Shown: positions 43,070 through 52,696 of the stretch, piece after piece
Layout: every line of letters starts with the position of its first letter
How positions within the stretch are numbered: the stretch's first letter is position 1
Assembly: GCF_001667075.1 (NCBI RefSeq)
Contig: NZ_LZIL01000076.1
Coordinates: 34,779 to 98,778, forward strand
Source: Mycobacterium sp. 852014-52450_SCH5900713
GTDB lineage: Bacteria > Actinomycetota > Actinomycetes > Mycobacteriales > Mycobacteriaceae
Reading direction: 5' to 3'
DNA length: 64,000 nt
The notes under the pieces: model-generated
Databases searched by the model: none
Seen by the model: only the letters and a program-made list of their open reading frames with translations
What the model was told of the DNA's origin: nothing
Translations under genes and position numbers: made by a program

Positions 43070-44813
43070 GGGTCGCGGGCTCAGGTAACGACTGGCTGAC
43101 GCCGTCCCGCTGCTGGTTGCCGTTCGAGCCGTGCTCGGGGAACTCCACCGGCAGCAGCTCGCCTGACTGGTAGTCGAGGGCCGCCCCGACGAACGCGGCG
43201 AACAACGGGTGCGGCCGGGTGGGCCGGCTCTTGAGCTCCGGGTGGGCCTGGGTCCCGACGATGAACGGATGCACCTCGGGCGGGTATTCGACGAACTCCA
43301 CCAGATGCCCGTCGGGCGAGGTTCCCGAGAACCGCAGGCCGCTCTCGGCGATCTTGTCGCGGTAGGAGTTGTTGACCTCGTAGCGGTGCCGGTGCCGCTC
43401 CGACACCTGCGTGGTGCCGTACGCCTGGGCGACGATCGAATCCGGCTGCAGGACGGCGGGATAGGCGCCCAGCCGCATCGTGCCACCCAGATCCGCCTGG
43501 CCGGCCACGGCGTCGACCTGGTCGGCCATCGTGGAGATGACGGGATCCGGTGTCTCGGGGTCGAATTCGGCAGAGTTGGCCTGGTCTAGCCCCGCCGTGC
43601 GCGCGGCCTCGATCACGATGCATTGCAGGCCGAGGCACAGGCCCAGCACCGGGAGTCCACGCGACCGTGCGTAGCGGATGGCGCCGATTTTGCCCTCGAT
43701 CCCGCGGATGCCGAAGCCGCCCGGGATCAGCACGCCGTGCACGTCGCCCAGCGCCGCCGCGGCGCCCGCCGGGGTATCGCAGTTGTCGGAGGCCACCCAT
43801 TGCATCTCCACCTTGGCGTGGTGCTTGAACCCGCCGGCGCGCAGCGCCTCGGTGACCGACAGGTAGGCGTCGGAGAGTTCAACGTACTTGCCCACCAAGG
43901 CGATTCGCACGGTCTCGTGCGGCTCGTGCACCCTGCGCAGCAGGTCGTCCCACTCGGTCCAGTCGACGTCGCGGAACGGCAGGTTGAGCCGGCGCACCAC
44001 GTACGCGTCGAGCTCCTCGCGATGCAGCCGCTTCGGGATGTCATAGATCGACGGTGCGTCCGGGGTGGAGATGACGCCGTCGATGTCGACGTCACACATC
44101 AGCGCGATCTTGTTCTTCAGCGCTTCGGGCACGTCCCGGTCGCAGCGCAGGATCAGCGCGTCCGGGGTGATACCGATGCTGCGCAGCGCAGCCACCGAGT
44201 GCTGGGTCGGCTTGGTCTTGAGTTCGCCCGACGGAGCCAGGTACGGCACCAGCGAGACGTGCAGGAAGAACACGTTCTCCCGGCCCAGGTCGTGGCGGAC
44301 CTGGCGCGCCGCCTCCAGGAACGGCTGCGATTCGATATCGCCGACGGTGCCGCCGATTTCGGTGATGACCACGTCCGGGCGGTTGCCCTGGGCGTCCGGC
44401 TGGGCCATCGCCATGATCCGGCTCTTGATCTCGTCGGTGATGTGCGGGATCACCTGCACGGTGTCACCGAGGTATTCGCCGCGGCGCTCCTTGGCGATGA
44501 CCGTCGAATACACTTGGCCCGTCGTGACATTCGCCGAGCCGGACAGGTCGCGATCCAGAAACCGCTCGTAGTGGCCGACATCGAGGTCGGTCTCGGCGCC
44601 GTCCTCGGTGACGAACACCTCGCCATGCTGAAACGGGTTCATGGTGCCCGGGTCCACGTTGAGGTACGGATCGAGCTTTTGCATCGTCACGTACAACCCG
44701 CGGGCCGTCAGTAGCTGACCGAGGCTGCTAGCGGTAAGACCTTTACCCAGAGAGGACGCGACGCCCCCGCTGACGAAGAGGTGCTTTGTGGCGGTTTGCG
44801 GGTGCTTTCGCAC
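43062..44813 (-). CDS. pyrG: CTP synthase PyrG
   Basis: 583 aa from GTG 44813 with ACGGAGG upstream; the frame is open further to 44906 without family match. Synthetase domain: KHLFVSGGVASSLGKGLTAS, YLNVDPGTMNPFQHGEVFV; glutaminase domain with nucleophile Cys in VLGLCLGLQCIVIEAAR and the His/Glu in AHPELKSRP. Makes CTP from UTP, glutamine and ATP. A short C-terminal tail ends LPEPATRG. Confidence 0.97.
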   Translation of the reverse strand: MRKHPQTATKHLFVSGGVASSLGKGLTASSLGQLLTARGLYVTMQKLDPYLNVDPGTMNPFQHGEVFVTEDGAETDLDVGHYERFLDRDLSGSANVTTGQVYSTVIAKERRGEYLGDTVQVIPHITDEIKSRIMAMAQPDAQGNRPDVVITEIGGTVGDIESQPFLEAARQVRHDLGRENVFFLHVSLVPYLAPSGELKTKPTQHSVAALRSIGITPDALILRCDRDVPEALKNKIALMCDVDIDGVISTPDAPSIYDIPKRLHREELDAYVVRRLNLPFRDVDWTEWDDLLRRVHEPHETVRIALVGKYVELSDAYLSVTEALRAGGFKHHAKVEMQWVASDNCDTPAGAAAALGDVHGVLIPGGFGIRGIEGKIGAIRYARSRGLPVLGLCLGLQCIVIEAARTAGLDQANSAEFDPETPDPVISTMADQVDAVAGQADLGGTMRLGAYPAVLQPDSIVAQAYGTTQVSERHRHRYEVNNSYRDKIAESGLRFSGTSPDGHLVEFVEYPPEVHPFIVGTQAHPELKSRPTRPHPLFAAFVGAALDYQSGELLPVEFPEHGSNGNQQRDGVSQSLPEPATRG

Positions 44814-44934
44814 AGGCGGCCTCCGTGAAGACGGGCAGGGCGTCGAATTTTCTAGCGAATGACTAGTTGGGCCTGCCGACCCACGGAAACCCACCCTAAC
44901 ATCCACGACCGAAGTGTCGCGGCGAACACGCCCG

Positions 44935-45879
44935 CTACTGAGGCACCGTGATCGATGTCGCGCCGTGACCGGTGCCGTACTGACCGGCGTGGCCGCCGTT
45001 CATCAGGTCGTGCAGGCCCAGCACCGCGGTGATGCGGCCGGGGGCTGCGTCGACGTCGTCGACGGTGCTGACCGCCGAGTTCATCCCCGCATCGGCGCGC
45101 GTCACGGCAACGGCCGCGCCGCCGGTCGCCGAGCCGTCCCGCCCGGCCAGCAGCGTGCCCGAGCCGTGCGGCGCCAGCGCGGCGGCGAACCGGGCGACGC
45201 TGACGCCCTGATTACCGGCGTCCTGGGGAAGCGCGCCGCCGGTGACGATCAGCGCGGCATTCGCGGCGCCCAGGTGATCGCTCGGCTGATAGGTGATGAA
45301 ACCCGTGTCGCGCAGCGCCGCCAGCACGGTGTCGCGCTGGGGCTCGTCGACCGGCGGGACCGCCGGGTTGGCATTGATCAGTAGCGCGATGCCCATCAGG
45401 TCGCCGGCCTGCGAGCCCTGGTCGACGAGCTTGGTGCTCAGCTGCTGACCGGCGGGCAGGATCGACGAGTTCACCACGGTCTGCAGCTTCTCCGCGGAAT
45501 TGGCCTCGACGAACTCGCTCGTCAACGACACGGTTCCGGTCACCGCGCCGCCGGCCTGGCCGATGAACTTCGACACCGCGGCCACGTCGTCGTCTTTGGC
45601 GTCCGGGGTGCGGAACACCACGACCGACTTGCCGCCGAGCGCGTCGTGCACGATCCGGCCGACCAGCTGGGTGTCGAAATTGTTTGCCGCGCTGAGCTTT
45701 TCGTTCAGCACGTTCTTCTGGTCGTTGAGCCCGTTGATCTGGGTGTGCAGGTCCCGCTTCTCGTCACGCAGGCTGGACAGCAGGGTGTCGGACAGGAAGC
45801 CGGAACCGAGCACGACTCCCACGGCCAACGCCAGAAACACGGCGGCCAGCGATAAAGCGTGTTGACGTAGCGAGATCAT
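44935..45879 (-). CDS. mctB: MctB/SteB envelope protein (copper homeostasis, cell separation)
   Basis: 314 aa. N-terminal membrane anchor (residues about 7-27: LSLAAVFLALAVGVVLGSGF), a coiled coil (LRDEKRDLHTQINGLNDQKN, about 38-65) and a large envelope domain with VVVFRTPDAKDDDVAAVSKF. It matches Rv1698, reported as a copper transport protein and, as SteB in corynebacteria, as a partner of SteA in activating cell-wall hydrolases. It ends a two-gene unit, nine bases after steA. Confidence 0.92.
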   Translation of the reverse strand: MISLRQHALSLAAVFLALAVGVVLGSGFLSDTLLSSLRDEKRDLHTQINGLNDQKNVLNEKLSAANNFDTQLVGRIVHDALGGKSVVVFRTPDAKDDDVAAVSKFIGQAGGAVTGTVSLTSEFVEANSAEKLQTVVNSSILPAGQQLSTKLVDQGSQAGDLMGIALLINANPAVPPVDEPQRDTVLAALRDTGFITYQPSDHLGAANAALIVTGGALPQDAGNQGVSVARFAAALAPHGSGTLLAGRDGSATGGAAVAVTRADAGMNSAVSTVDDVDAAPGRITAVLGLHDLMNGGHAGQYGTGHGATSITVPQ

Positions 45880-45888
45880 CTTCTCCCC

Positions 45889-47070
45889 CTAGCTCACCAA
45901 GTGCTGAACCCAGAGGGAGAAGTGGTTCCAGTAGGCGGTGACCCAGTGCACCACCACGCCGTCGGTGCGGGACACCCACAGCGCGACGATGACCGCGATC
46001 AGCATCGTCAGCGCCAGCAGTGCGATGGCGCCCGCCGAGATGTGGTTGCGGTACAGCGTGGCCACGGCCTTGGCGTCCACCACCTTCTCCCCCACCCGAA
46101 GCCTGGTCAGGAACGTCGAGGGGTTGCTGTGCGCACGGGTCCGGTCGAAGAACGTCTCGATGTTGGCGGTGTGGCCGGCGGTCACGAGCAGCGCGGCGCC
46201 GTGATGATCGGCCAGCAGCAGGGCCAGGTCGATCGCCGAGCCCGCGGCCGGGAAGGTCATCGCCCCGACACCGAGGTCCTGGATGCGCTCCAGGCCGGGC
46301 GCGTGGCCGTCGGCGTCGGCGGGCAGGACGACCTGGGCGCCGCACTTGAGGGCGTCGGTACTGATCTGGTCGGGGTCGCCGACGATAACCTGGGGGCGAT
46401 AACCCGCCTTGCGCAACACATCCGCGCCGCTGCCCACCCCGAAGAGCACCGGCTGGTACTCCTTGATGAACGGCTTGAGGGACTTCAGGTCCTCCTCGGC
46501 GCTGGGCTCGTCGGCGACGATCACCACGTGCCGGCGGCGCAGGTCCACGTCGATGTCGGGAATGCCGATGCCGTCGATCAACAGCGGGCTTTCGCTCTTG
46601 ATGAACTCGATTGTGTTGCCCGCGAACGCCTCCAGGTGGGCGGACAGGCCGCTCTTGGCCTCCCGCATCAGGTCGGCGATGTCGTGGTCGGTGCGCTCGG
46701 TGCCGCGGACCAGCCTGCGGTCGCCGGAGTAGACCCCGCCTTCGTGCAGCCGGATCTTGGCGCCGTCCTTCACCTTCTTGAAGATGTCCGGCCCGGTCTC
46801 GTCGATCAGGGTGACCCCGTTGTTGACCAGCACCTCAGGTCCCATGTTGGGATAGCGGCCCGAGACCGACGGCGAAGCGTTGACGACCGCGGCGATATCG
46901 GCCTCCACCAGGGCGTCCGCCGTGATGCGGTCCAAATCGAGGACGTCGAGCACCACGATGTCGCCGGGGCACACCCTGCGCAGCAATCGGTCGATATTCC
47001 GGTCCACCCGGGCGGTGCCGACAAGGCCCGGCCGGGCGGTGTTACGGGTTAGCAGGCCTGACATCTTCAT
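45889..47070 (-). CDS. steA: SteA, cytokinetic-ring protein
   Basis: 393 aa from ATG 47070, the length of Rv1697. Cytoplasmic domain with a thiamin-pyrophosphokinase-like fold (VIVGDPDQISTDALKCGAQV, ADADGHAPGLERIQDLG, LLLADHHGAALLVTAGH), then one membrane helix near residues 345-367 (ISAGAIALLALTMLIAVIVA) and a short outer tail. In Corynebacterium SteA and SteB form a complex promoting cell separation. Same transcript as mctB. Confidence 0.92.
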   Translation of the reverse strand: MKMSGLLTRNTARPGLVGTARVDRNIDRLLRRVCPGDIVVLDVLDLDRITADALVEADIAAVVNASPSVSGRYPNMGPEVLVNNGVTLIDETGPDIFKKVKDGAKIRLHEGGVYSGDRRLVRGTERTDHDIADLMREAKSGLSAHLEAFAGNTIEFIKSESPLLIDGIGIPDIDVDLRRRHVVIVADEPSAEEDLKSLKPFIKEYQPVLFGVGSGADVLRKAGYRPQVIVGDPDQISTDALKCGAQVVLPADADGHAPGLERIQDLGVGAMTFPAAGSAIDLALLLADHHGAALLVTAGHTANIETFFDRTRAHSNPSTFLTRLRVGEKVVDAKAVATLYRNHISAGAIALLALTMLIAVIVALWVSRTDGVVVHWVTAYWNHFSLWVQHLVS

Positions 47071-47183
47071 GGGGGCGATTCTGTCGGTGATGCAAGGAGG
47101 ACGCGTGGAGGCGCGCCGTAACACCAGCCTCAGAAGTTATCTAGAGTCCCATTAGTCACATCTGTATTAAGTGTTCCCGACGG

Positions 47184-48941
47184 TTAGATCTCATCCTTCT
47201 GTGCCGCATCGAGAAGTTCGCGGGCGTGGGCACGGCCGCTGTCGGACTCGCCCAGCCCGGCCATCATCCGCGCCAGTTCGCCGACCCGCTCGTCGCCGGC
47301 GACCCGCCGCACCACGCTGGTCCCCTTGGGCCCGGCGCTGTGCACGACCAGGTGCACGTCGGCGTACGCGGCGACCTGCGGCAGATGCGTCACCACGATG
47401 ACCTGATGGGTGCGCGCCAGCCGCGCCAACCGCCGCCCGATCTGCACCGCGGCCCGGCCGCCGACGCCGGCGTCGACCTCGTCGAACACCATGGTGGTGC
47501 CCGCGGCCGAAGCGGCCAGCACCACTTCCAGCGCCAGCATCACCCGGGACAGCTCGCCGCCGGAAGCGCTCTTGGCCAGCGGCAGCTGGTCCATCCCGCG
47601 GTGCGCCGCGAAACCGAACTCGACCTGATCGACGCCGTCGGCGCCGGCCCGGGCCAGCTCACCCGACGGCAGCACGAGCGCGGCCGGGTCGTCCTTGTCG
47701 GTGGCCACATCATTGCTCACGTCGATGGTGAATTGCGCGTCGGCCATCGCCAGCCCGGACAGCTCGGCGGTGATCTCCTTGGCGAGCCGCTTGGCGGCTT
47801 TGCGCCGGATGCCGCTGAGATCGACTGCGGCTTGGGCTAACTCACGCGCGAGCTCGTCGACGCGAGCGGCCAGCGCCGTCAGACCTTCCTCGGAGACGTC
47901 GAGCTGGGCCAGTCGTTGGCGTGACTCCTCGGCCCAGCGGAGCACCCCGTCGACGTCCGCGGCGTACTTGCGCGTCAGCGTGCGCAGTTCGGCCTGCCGG
48001 GCCAGCTTGGCTTCCAGCGCGCTGGCGTCGACCGGCAGCTCGTCCAGGAAGCCGCTCAGTTCCCCGGCCGCGTCGGCGACCACCGTGAGCGCCTCGCCGA
48101 CCTGCCCGGCCAGCGCACGCAGCTTCGCGTCATCGGTCGATTCCAGGGCGGTGCGGGCCCGCCCCAGGCTGTCGGCGGCGCTGTGGCCGGAGGCTTCCGC
48201 GTCGTCGGGCGCCCCGAAGAGCGCCGCGTGCGCGGTGATCGCGGCCTCGCGCAGCGTGTCCAGTTCGGAGAGCCGCACGATGTCGGCAACCAGCGCATCG
48301 TCCTCGCCCGGCTGCGGGTCGACGGTGTCAATCTCGTTGAGCGCGAAAGCGAGTCGATCCGACTCGAGGGTGAGTTCGCGCATGCGGTTCCGGCGGTCGA
48401 CGAGGTCGTGCCGCGCGGTCAGCCAGGCGTCGCGCAGTTTGCGGTAACGCTCGAGCACGGGGCCGGCCTTCGCGAACCGGTCCAGCGCGCCGCGCTGCTC
48501 CTCGGGCCGCATCAGCCGCAGCTGATCGTTCTGCCCGTGCAGGGTGAGCAGCTCGGCGGTGAAGTCGCCCAGCGACTTGGCGGGCACGCTGCGACCGCCG
48601 AGATAGGCCCGCGAAGGCCCGTCGCGGCTGACCGAGCGCAGCGCGATCACGCTGCCGTCCTCGTCGCGCTCCGCTCCGGACGCGTCCAGCATCTCGTCCA
48701 GCTGCGCGACCGCGGCGTCCTCGAGATCCGTTGTGATGAAACGGCCTTCGACGACCGCGCGGTCGGCTCCCGACCGCACTCGGGTCGCGTCGGCGCGGGC
48801 GCCCCCGAGCAGGTGCAAACCGGTCACCACCATGGTCTTGCCGGTGCCGGTCTCGCCGGTCAGCACCGTCAGGCCCCGGTCGAACTCCCCGACCGCCGCG
48901 CTGATGGCGCCCAGCGACTCGATCCGGATTTCAGTCAGCAT
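47184..48941 (-). CDS. recN: DNA repair protein RecN
   Basis: 585 aa. SMC-like: Walker A LTGETGTGKTMVVTGL near 27-42, LTLHGQNDQLRLMRPEEQR, long coiled-coil arms, ABC signature ASGGELSRVMLALEVV, Walker B TTMVFDEVDAGVGGRAAVQI, and VVTHLPQVAAYAD. Acts early in double-strand-break repair. Starts immediately after the nadK stop. No evident LexA box (TCGAAC-type) was seen near its start. Confidence 0.96.
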   Translation of the reverse strand: MLTEIRIESLGAISAAVGEFDRGLTVLTGETGTGKTMVVTGLHLLGGARADATRVRSGADRAVVEGRFITTDLEDAAVAQLDEMLDASGAERDEDGSVIALRSVSRDGPSRAYLGGRSVPAKSLGDFTAELLTLHGQNDQLRLMRPEEQRGALDRFAKAGPVLERYRKLRDAWLTARHDLVDRRNRMRELTLESDRLAFALNEIDTVDPQPGEDDALVADIVRLSELDTLREAAITAHAALFGAPDDAEASGHSAADSLGRARTALESTDDAKLRALAGQVGEALTVVADAAGELSGFLDELPVDASALEAKLARQAELRTLTRKYAADVDGVLRWAEESRQRLAQLDVSEEGLTALAARVDELARELAQAAVDLSGIRRKAAKRLAKEITAELSGLAMADAQFTIDVSNDVATDKDDPAALVLPSGELARAGADGVDQVEFGFAAHRGMDQLPLAKSASGGELSRVMLALEVVLAASAAGTTMVFDEVDAGVGGRAAVQIGRRLARLARTHQVIVVTHLPQVAAYADVHLVVHSAGPKGTSVVRRVAGDERVGELARMMAGLGESDSGRAHARELLDAAQKDEI

Positions 48942-49865
48942 CTACTTTCCACGCCACCCGGTGACCGGCAAGCGGAACTTGCGCACCAACCGGTCGGTGA
49001 ACGGCGCGCTGTCCAGTCGCGCCCATTTCACCGGTGTGTCGCAACGCCTTACCTCAATCCGGCTGCCGGCCGGGATCAGCATTTCGCGGCGGCCGTCGCA
49101 GAACACCAGGGCGTCGTGACCGTCCGCCTCGATCTCGATCGCGATCGTGGCGTCGGGGCTGGTGACCATCGGCCGGCCGAACAGCGCGTGAGCGTTGTTG
49201 GGCACCACCAGGATTGCCTCGAGGTCCGGCCATAACACCGGGCCGCCCGCGGAGAACGCGTAGGCGGTTGACCCGGTGGGCGTCGACACCAGCACCCCGT
49301 CGCACCCGAACGCCGACACCGGCCGTCCGTCGATCTCGACGACCACCCCCAATACGCCCAGTCGCGGGCCCTTCTCCAGGCTGACTTCGTTGAGCGCCCA
49401 TCCGTGCTCGATCTCGCGGCCGCCAGCGCGCACGATCACGTCCAGCGTCAGGCGGTTCTCGACCCGGTAGTCCTTGGCGACAACGTGATCCAGCACCTGG
49501 TCGATGGCCTCCGCCTCGGCCTCGGCCAGAAAGCCGATGCGGCCCAGGTTGACGCCCAGCACGGGGATCCCGGCGTTGCGGGCCAGTTCGGCCGCCCGCA
49601 GGAACGTGCCGTCCCCACCGAGCACCAGCACCAGTTCGCAGCCTTCGGCGGCCTGCGGGTCCGCGTCGACCACCTGAATTTCGACGCCCATCGCGCGGAT
49701 GTCGTCGGGAGCCACCTGCAGCGACCCGCGGTCGACCGCCTCGGCGGACAGAACGCGAAGACCGATATCGTTGTCCCCCAACACTTTCTGCACACGGGCC
49801 GCCGTGTCGGTGGCTTCTTCGCGGCCGGTGTGGACCACCAGTAGCACGGTGCGATGCTCGTTCAT
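48942..49865 (-). CDS. nadK: NAD kinase
   Basis: 307 aa. NAD-kinase signature LVLVLGGDGTFLRAAELARN, LGVNLGRIGFLAEAEAE, and the second motif GVLVSTPTGSTAYAFSAGGP. Phosphorylates NAD+ to NADP+ (PpnK, Rv1695), able to use polyphosphate in M. tuberculosis. Overlaps tlyA by four bases and abuts recN. Confidence 0.96.
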   Translation of the reverse strand: MNEHRTVLLVVHTGREEATDTAARVQKVLGDNDIGLRVLSAEAVDRGSLQVAPDDIRAMGVEIQVVDADPQAAEGCELVLVLGGDGTFLRAAELARNAGIPVLGVNLGRIGFLAEAEAEAIDQVLDHVVAKDYRVENRLTLDVIVRAGGREIEHGWALNEVSLEKGPRLGVLGVVVEIDGRPVSAFGCDGVLVSTPTGSTAYAFSAGGPVLWPDLEAILVVPNNAHALFGRPMVTSPDATIAIEIEADGHDALVFCDGRREMLIPAGSRIEVRRCDTPVKWARLDSAPFTDRLVRKFRLPVTGWRGK

Positions 49866-50665
49866 TGCGGCCCCTCACTCACTGCTCGCTGCACCGCTGC
49901 CACGAACGCGTCATCCGCCAATCCCGTCTGGCCGCGCAGCCACAGGAAGTATTCGACATTGCCCGACGGGCCGGGCAGCGGGCTCGCGGTGACCCCGACG
50001 GGGTGCCAGCCCAGTTGCGGGGCCCGCCGTGCCACCGCCAGCACGGCATCGGCACGCAGGGCGGGGTCGTGCACCACTCCGCCGGCGCCCACCAGGCCAC
50101 GGCCCACCTCAAACTGCGGCTTCACCATGGGAACGATATCCGCAGTGGGGGAAGCACATCCAGCCAGCGCGGGCAACACGGTGGCCAGCGAAATGAACGA
50201 CAGGTCGGCCACGATCAGGTCGACGGGCCCGCCGATCGCCTCGAGGGACAGGTCACGGGCGTTCGTTCGCTCGACGACGACGACCCGCGGGTCGCAGCGC
50301 AGCGACCACGCCAGCTGCCCGTATCCGACGTCCACCGCGACCACCTCGGCGGCCCCACGATCCAATAGGACCTCGGTGAACCCACCCGTCGACGCGCCCG
50401 CGTCCAGGCAGCGGCGGCCCGCCACCGCAATTCCGAAGGCGTCCAGGGCGCCGATCAGCTTGTGCGCACCGCGGGACACCCAGCCCCGTTCGCCATCGTC
50501 TGCGACGGTCAGGGCCGCGGTGACGGCGACGGCCGTGCCCGGCTTGCGGGCCGGCAGGCCGTCGATGCTGACCCGTCCGGCGCCGATCAACTCGGCGGCC
50601 TGCTGGCGCGATCGCGCGAGTCCGCGCCGAACCAGCTCGGCGTCGACGCGGGCGCGGCGAGACAT
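49862..50665 (-). CDS. tlyA: TlyA, rRNA cytidine 2'-O-methyltransferase
   Basis: 267 aa from ATG 50665. N-terminal S4 domain (RVDAELVRRGLARSRQQAAE, GRVSIDGLPARKPG), then an FtsJ-type SAM fold with CLDAGASTGGFTEVLLDRGA and VDLIVADLSFISLATVLPAL, KPQFEVGRG. TlyA methylates C1409 in 16S and C1920 in 23S rRNA; its loss gives capreomycin and viomycin resistance. The gene is intact here. Confidence 0.96.
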   Translation of the reverse strand: MSRRARVDAELVRRGLARSRQQAAELIGAGRVSIDGLPARKPGTAVAVTAALTVADDGERGWVSRGAHKLIGALDAFGIAVAGRRCLDAGASTGGFTEVLLDRGAAEVVAVDVGYGQLAWSLRCDPRVVVVERTNARDLSLEAIGGPVDLIVADLSFISLATVLPALAGCASPTADIVPMVKPQFEVGRGLVGAGGVVHDPALRADAVLAVARRAPQLGWHPVGVTASPLPGPSGNVEYFLWLRGQTGLADDAFVAAVQRAVSEGPQ

Positions 50666-50673
50666 GCGCGCAC

Positions 50674-50856
50674 TCAGCCCTTCTCCGCCGACTCCAGCGC
50701 GGCAAGCAGCACGTCGTGCGCCTCGGAGAGGCGGCGGGCTATTTCTTCGAGCTCCGGGAGCGACGGGTCCTCGGGGCTTTCCGGGCCCCCGGGCTCGGGC
50801 AGCCGGGCCAGCAGGGCGTCGATTTCGGCGCGAATCTGTTCAGGATCGGTAGTCAT
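50674..50856 (-). CDS. Small conserved hypothetical protein (Rv1693-like, 60 aa)
   Basis: 60 aa: acidic helical peptide with DPEQIRAEIDALLARLPEPG, then SLPELEEIARRLSEAHDVLL. Lies eight bases upstream of tlyA and 23 after the HAD gene on the same strand. Position and size match Rv1693. Function unknown. Confidence 0.8.
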   Translation of the reverse strand: MTTDPEQIRAEIDALLARLPEPGGPESPEDPSLPELEEIARRLSEAHDVLLAALESAEKG

Positions 50857-50879
50857 TGCGCTCTTACGCTAGTCATCCG

Positions 50880-51890
50880 TCAGTCGCTGCGCACCAAAGA
50901 CCAGCGTTGCAACGCGGCGCGGGCCCGGTCGTCGGCGGCCTCGATGCTGATCGGCCGCCCGTCCGACTGCGCACCCCAGACCGCGCTGGCGACCGCCCGC
51001 ACGATCGAGAGCCCGTCGCCGTCGTCGGGCCCGTCACTGCTGACGATGACCGCCCGCTCGCCGACGTCGATGCGCCAGCCCGGCTGGGGCCCGACCGCGA
51101 GCTGCTCGCCGTCGGAGTGCAGGGCGCGCAAGTCGTGGCCGATGTAGGTGGGCCGGTGCACGGGATCGGCGTACACGGCGTCCCGGGCCGTACTGACGCC
51201 GGTGAGCACCATCAGGCTGGGCAGCTTGGCCGCATTGGCGCCCTCGATGTCGGTGTCCAGCCGGTCGCCGACCACCAGGGGCGCGCGGAAGTCGCCCCGG
51301 GCCGCCGCGTCGGTGAGCAACCCGGGCGCCGGCTTTCCGGCGACCTGGGGTTCGGCGCCGGTGGCCGCGCGCAGCGCGGCGACCATGGATCCGTTCCCGG
51401 GCAGCAGGCCGCGCTCAGTGGGCAGCGTCGGATCGACGTTGGCCGCCACCCATAGCGCGCCAGACCGGATGGCGAGCGCGGCCTCGGCGAGGTCCGGCCA
51501 GCCGATGGTCATCGACAGGCCCTGGACGACGGCGACCGGGTCGTCGTCATACCGGCGCACCGGTAGCAGCCCGGCCGCCTTGACCTCGTCGGCCAGTGCG
51601 TCGGTGCCCACGATCAGCACCGGTGACCCCGCAGGCAGCCGGTCGGCCAGCAACCGGGCCGCGCTCTGCGCGCTGGTGGCGACGTCGTCGGCGGTGGCGG
51701 TGAAGCCGAGTTCGGTCAGGTGCGCCGCGACCTCGGCGGCGCTGCGAGACGCGTTGTTGGTGACGAAGAACGCGCGGCTGCGCACCTCGGCCAGCGCCTG
51801 CACGGCACCCTCGGTGGGCCGGCGGCCGCGAAACAACGTCCCATCCAGGTCGAGCAGCAGGCAATCGTATTGGCGCGCAACGCTGGTCAT
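50880..51890 (-). CDS. HAD-family phosphatase (glycerol-3-phosphate phosphatase, Rv1692-like)
   Basis: 336 aa from ATG 51890. HAD motifs: DCLLLDLDGTLFRGRRPTEG, FFVTNNASRSAAEVAAHL, VAGKPAPGLLTDAA and LVVGDRLDTDIEGANAAKLP, typical of the p-nitrophenylphosphatase/NagD type with a C2 cap. The M. tuberculosis counterpart Rv1692 has been described as a glycerol-3-phosphate phosphatase for glycerophospholipid recycling. A C-terminal extension of about 75 residues follows the HAD core. Confidence 0.92.
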   Translation of the reverse strand: MTSVARQYDCLLLDLDGTLFRGRRPTEGAVQALAEVRSRAFFVTNNASRSAAEVAAHLTELGFTATADDVATSAQSAARLLADRLPAGSPVLIVGTDALADEVKAAGLLPVRRYDDDPVAVVQGLSMTIGWPDLAEAALAIRSGALWVAANVDPTLPTERGLLPGNGSMVAALRAATGAEPQVAGKPAPGLLTDAAARGDFRAPLVVGDRLDTDIEGANAAKLPSLMVLTGVSTARDAVYADPVHRPTYIGHDLRALHSDGEQLAVGPQPGWRIDVGERAVIVSSDGPDDGDGLSIVRAVASAVWGAQSDGRPISIEAADDRARAALQRWSLVRSD

Positions 51891-51891
51891 C

Positions 51892-52668
51892 TCAGCCCAG
51901 CTCGCTGACCCGGTCTTCGGCGTCGGTGACGCCTTCGACATCGGCGGCGGCTGAGCGCAGGAACCATTGCAGCGCTTCATCATTGCGACCGAGCGCCAGC
52001 AGCGTGTCCGCGTAGGCGTAGAACAACCGCGCCGCCGTCGAGCCGCGGCGACCGGGATCCAATTGCGGCGTGGACAAGAGGGTCAGCGCCTGCTCCAGCT
52101 GGCCGAGGTCCGCACGCGCGCCGGCCGCGACGATGCGCAGCTCGTCGGCCTCGTCGCCCTGGAGCTGGGCCGCCTCCGGTCCGCGGGCGAGTTCGATCGC
52201 CCGCTCCGGGCGGCCAAGCCCGCGTTCGCAATCCGCGATCAGGGCGAGCAGGTTGGACTTGCTGCCCATCCTGCGGGCGGCGCGCAATTCGGCCAGCGCC
52301 TGGGCCCAGTCGCCGCAGTGATAGGCGGCGATGCCGACCGCCTCACGAATCGCGGCGATCCTGCTGGACCGGGCGCGCGCCGCGCGGGCGTGGCCGAGCG
52401 CGGCCTCCGGGTCCTCGTCGAGCAACTCACCCGCGGCGACCAGGTGGCGCGCCACCGCGTCGGCCGTGGCCCGGTCCAAGGTGCTGAGTTCGCCCCGGAT
52501 TTCGGGCGCCAGCTGCCGGGCCTCCACGCCAGGCGGTATCGGCGGCCCGGGTTCCGGCGTGCGGTGGCCGTCGGGCTGCTGCGGCTGAGCCGGCCGCGCG
52601 CGGCCGGCCCCCGACCAGCCGCCCGATGTGCGCGGGCGCCGTTCACCCCGCTGCCTGTCGTCGACCAC
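51892..52668 (-). CDS. TPR-repeat protein (Rv1691-like)
   Basis: 258 aa. A Pro/Arg-rich disordered N-terminus of about 45 residues leads into TPR-like helices: AVGIAAYHCGDWAQALAELR, LIADCERGLGRPERAIELAR, AARLFYAYADTLLALGRNDE followed by ALQWFLRSAA. It should act as a protein-protein scaffold; partner unknown. Ends one base before the HAD phosphatase start. Confidence 0.88.
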   Translation of the reverse strand: MVDDRQRGERRPRTSGGWSGAGRARPAQPQQPDGHRTPEPGPPIPPGVEARQLAPEIRGELSTLDRATADAVARHLVAAGELLDEDPEAALGHARAARARSSRIAAIREAVGIAAYHCGDWAQALAELRAARRMGSKSNLLALIADCERGLGRPERAIELARGPEAAQLQGDEADELRIVAAGARADLGQLEQALTLLSTPQLDPGRRGSTAARLFYAYADTLLALGRNDEALQWFLRSAAADVEGVTDAEDRVSELG

Positions 52669-52696
52669 GCAGCCGAGGATACGGGGGCCCCGCGCG

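Noticed and set aside
43623..44714. 363-residue open frame opposite pyrG
   Set aside because: pyrG matches its family over the full length; the antisense frame does not.
47071..47183. LexA/SOS box beside recN
   Set aside because: No TCGAAC-N4-GTTCGA type sequence; this gap is upstream of steA rather than recN.
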